Below are positions 62,302-64,000 of a stretch of 64,000 nucleotides of DNA, in pieces. Position 1 is the stretch's first letter; each line of letters begins with the position of its first letter. The notes under the pieces were generated by a model, which saw only the letters and a list, made by a program, of their open reading frames with translations, was not told where the DNA came from and did not search any database. The stretch is from assembly GCA_040219735.1 (NCBI GenBank), contig JAVJRX010000034.1. The stretch is one strand, 5' to 3'. The position numbers were made by a program, and so were the translations under genes. This stretch comes from Coleofasciculus sp040219735 (GTDB lineage Bacteria; Cyanobacteriota; Cyanobacteriia; Cyanobacteriales; Coleofasciculaceae).

Positions 62302-64000
62302 TTAAAAGCGTTCTCCGATACCGAAGTGGAGACGGCTTTCTCCTTCATCATTAAACCCATAATCCACACGAATCGGACCAAGGGGGGATTGGACTCGGAT
62401 ACCAACCCCGACACCAAAGCCGGTGCCGGGTTTATCGCGAACGATCGCAGGTTCACCAGGTACATCATCACCTGTACCTAAATCGCTGGCAAAGTCAGCA
62501 AATAAAGCACCACCGACTACAGAGATAATCGGAAAACGGTATTCTGCGGTTGCTTGAATAAAGCTGCGACCTGAACCCACTTCTCCCTCATCGTAACCGC
62601 GCACTGAGTTACTACCACCCAGAGAAAAGGCTTCGTAGGGGGGTAAGTCTCCGAGCGCGGTTCCAGCTTGTAAATTAAAGGCAAGGGCTTCGGCTCCTTC
62701 GGTGAAATCGGTAAATTCTACGGGTAAATAGTAACTGTAGCTACCGCGCAGGCGACTGAGAAAGATATTCCCTTGACCGATGGGAATCGTCTGTTCGACT
62801 CCGAATCTGAGTAGAGAGCCACTTGTCGGTCGCAGAGGATTATTGCGGCGATCGCGCACAGCACCCAGTTGTAGGGTCAACAGGTCGTCTTTACCCTCTC
62901 CACTGAAGCTTAAATCGTTACCCAATTCATCCTCTGGACTCAGGTCACCATCAGAGTCTCGAATCGACACGTTTTGATATTCAAATCCAGCTGATGCTGT
63001 CCATTCAGAGCGCCGATAGAGGTCACGGGATAATGGACGGGTAAAGTTGATTCCACCACCAGTACGAACCACACGGGGACGGTCACCATTTTCCAGTTCG
63101 ACCTCAGGATCACCGCCGTCGAAAATCAGAGAAATCGAGCGGCGTCGGAAGGCATTCACAGTATAGGATGTGCGGAAGGAATCGCCAGCAATCCAAGGGT
63201 CTGTAAAACGAAGGTCAAACAGTAGGGCGCGTTCTCCCACCTGGAATTCTGCTCCGAGGGTTTGATTATTACCACCCAGGTTTTGCTGCTGATAGCTAAC
63301 CGTACCAAATAAGCCACTGGCAGAGCTGACTCCCGCCCCAGCCGCCAGGGAGCCTGTATTTCTCTCGATCACATCCACCACAACCACCACTCGACGGGGG
63401 TCAGTTCCCGGAGCAAAGGAAAGGCGCACGTCGTCAAATAGTCCAAGACCAAACACTCGTCGCAAATCGCGTTCAGCAATTTCGCGGTTAAACACATCAC
63501 CCTCATTGAGTTGCATCTCGCGGGTGATGATAAAGGGACGGGTGCGTCCACCAATAGGTTCGTCCCCTTCCGTGAGTAAGCGAATTTGTTGACCCTCCTC
63601 ATCCAGTATCGGTTCTCCCTCTTCATCGAGATAGCGTACTGCAATCTCTTCAATCACGCCTTCTGCTACAGTCAAGGTGACAATGCCATCATCGTTGATA
63701 TCTGAGGCATCAACGACTTGAGCTAGGTCATACCCCTGTTCTTCATACCATTCGTTTAACCTTTGAACGCCTTGTTGTAGGTCATTCAGGTTAAGAATCT
63801 CACCATATTGCTCTTGAAAGATAGTATCAACCACCTCTTGAGGCAAAACCCGCGCCCCGGCTTCTATAGGAACAGTATTCACCGCAACCTGACGCAGTAC
63901 AGGGTTAGGTTCAACGACAAAGGTAATCCGCACGCCCAAGGGGGTATCTTCGGGTATAACGTCCACACTTCTGAACAAACCTGTAGCAAAGACAGCATTC
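62302..64000 (-). CDS. bamA: Omp85/BamA outer-membrane assembly protein (5' end beyond window)
   Basis: At least 565 residues; the frame stays open to the window edge (NAVFATGLFRSVDV), so the start lies outside. POTRA domains come first: FRSVDVIPEDTPLGVRITFV, VDTIFQEQYGEILNLNDLQQ, and GRTRPFIITREMQLNEGDVF with RDLRRVFGLGLFDDVRLSFA. A 16-strand barrel follows, with the LFGTVSYQQQNLGGNNQTLG region, SLGGSNSVRGYDEGEVGSGR (lid-loop VRGY/F motif, about 470-490) and a C-terminal RVDYGFNDEGESRLHFGIGE with terminal F. It inserts beta-barrel proteins into the outer membrane; the plant homologue is Toc75. Confidence 0.93.
   Translation of the reverse strand, partial: NAVFATGLFRSVDVIPEDTPLGVRITFVVEPNPVLRQVAVNTVPIEAGARVLPQEVVDTIFQEQYGEILNLNDLQQGVQRLNEWYEEQGYDLAQVVDASDINDDGIVTLTVAEGVIEEIAVRYLDEEGEPILDEEGQQIRLLTEGDEPIGGRTRPFIITREMQLNEGDVFNREIAERDLRRVFGLGLFDDVRLSFAPGTDPRRVVVVVDVIERNTGSLAAGAGVSSASGLFGTVSYQQQNLGGNNQTLGAEFQVGERALLFDLRFTDPWIAGDSFRTSYTVNAFRRRSISLIFDGGDPEVELENGDRPRVVRTGGGINFTRPLSRDLYRRSEWTASAGFEYQNVSIRDSDGDLSPEDELGNDLSFSGEGKDDLLTLQLGAVRDRRNNPLRPTSGSLLRFGVEQTIPIGQGNIFLSRLRGSYSYYLPVEFTDFTEGAEALAFNLQAGTALGDLPPYEAFSLGGSNSVRGYDEGEVGSGRSFIQATAEYRFPIISVVGGALFADFASDLGTGDDVPGEPAIVRDKPGTGFGVGVGIRVQSPLGPIRVDYGFNDEGESRLHFGIGERF

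Overview
The window is cyanobacterial chromosomal DNA. Diagnostic genes include the dark-operative protochlorophyllide reductase subunits ChlL and ChlN, geranylgeranyl reductase ChlP, a CyanoP-type PsbP lipoprotein, Psb34, SipA, a fused ThiO-ThiG, a group 2 sigma factor, LpxC and an Omp85/BamA protein. GCGATCGC (HIP1) octamers are frequent, and the intergenic DNA is crowded with short palindromic and heptamer repeats. Large CHAT and DUF4347 proteins, PEP-CTERM proteins and abundant repeats suggest a large-genome filamentous, mat-forming type (Coleofasciculus/Microcoleus-like). That last point is inference.

Layout: 1-4.4 kb holds a cut response regulator, a WecA/MraY-type transferase, sipA, and cbiX behind a cobalamin riboswitch. 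4.6-12.2 kb is a cyanoexosortase A locus: a PEP-CTERM substrate, a remnant of a second one, an HpsJ-like protein, a truncated exosortase-associated gene, the exosortase, and a large DUF4347 protein. 12.4-17 kb holds a membrane protein, a TPR/coiled-coil exported protein, a toxin-antitoxin pair and repeats. 17-24.9 kb is mainly chlorophyll biosynthesis (chlN, chlL, chlP) with an Rpn-type nuclease, a 2Fe-2S ferredoxin-like protein and YgfZ. 25.0-26.8 kb is an RloA/RloB-like pair whose rloB is broken. 27.1-29.9 kb has divergent B12-binding radical SAM and cobalamin-binding proteins. 30.1-39.4 kb holds a helicase, a PEP-CTERM GDSL esterase, and a defence-like trio: a small protein, a DndD-like SMC ATPase, and a CHAT protease-STAND-TPR protein with about 170 residues of repeat DNA inserted in its protease domain. 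39.5-45.1 kb is accessory DNA with two pairs of paralogous hypothetical genes. 45.3-51.2 kb is housekeeping (Maf, CyanoP, TPR, Psb34, ThiO-ThiG, DUF4079). 51.2-52.8 kb is an IS200/IS605-like OMEGA element: an IsrB-type RuvC protein carrying a one-base frameshift, with a highly structured candidate omega-RNA upstream. 52.9-64 kb holds DUF1830, a second B12-binding radical SAM protein, a DICT-domain protein, a pentapeptide-repeat protein, the sigma factor, small proteins, an IS-derived noncoding element, lpxC and bamA (cut by the window edge).

The most interesting points are the IsrB/omega-RNA element, the DndD-like/CHAT cluster with a repeat-invaded protease, the decayed rloB, and several families of small inverted-repeat elements that have entered or cut genes. 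No tRNA, rRNA or CRISPR array was recognised.
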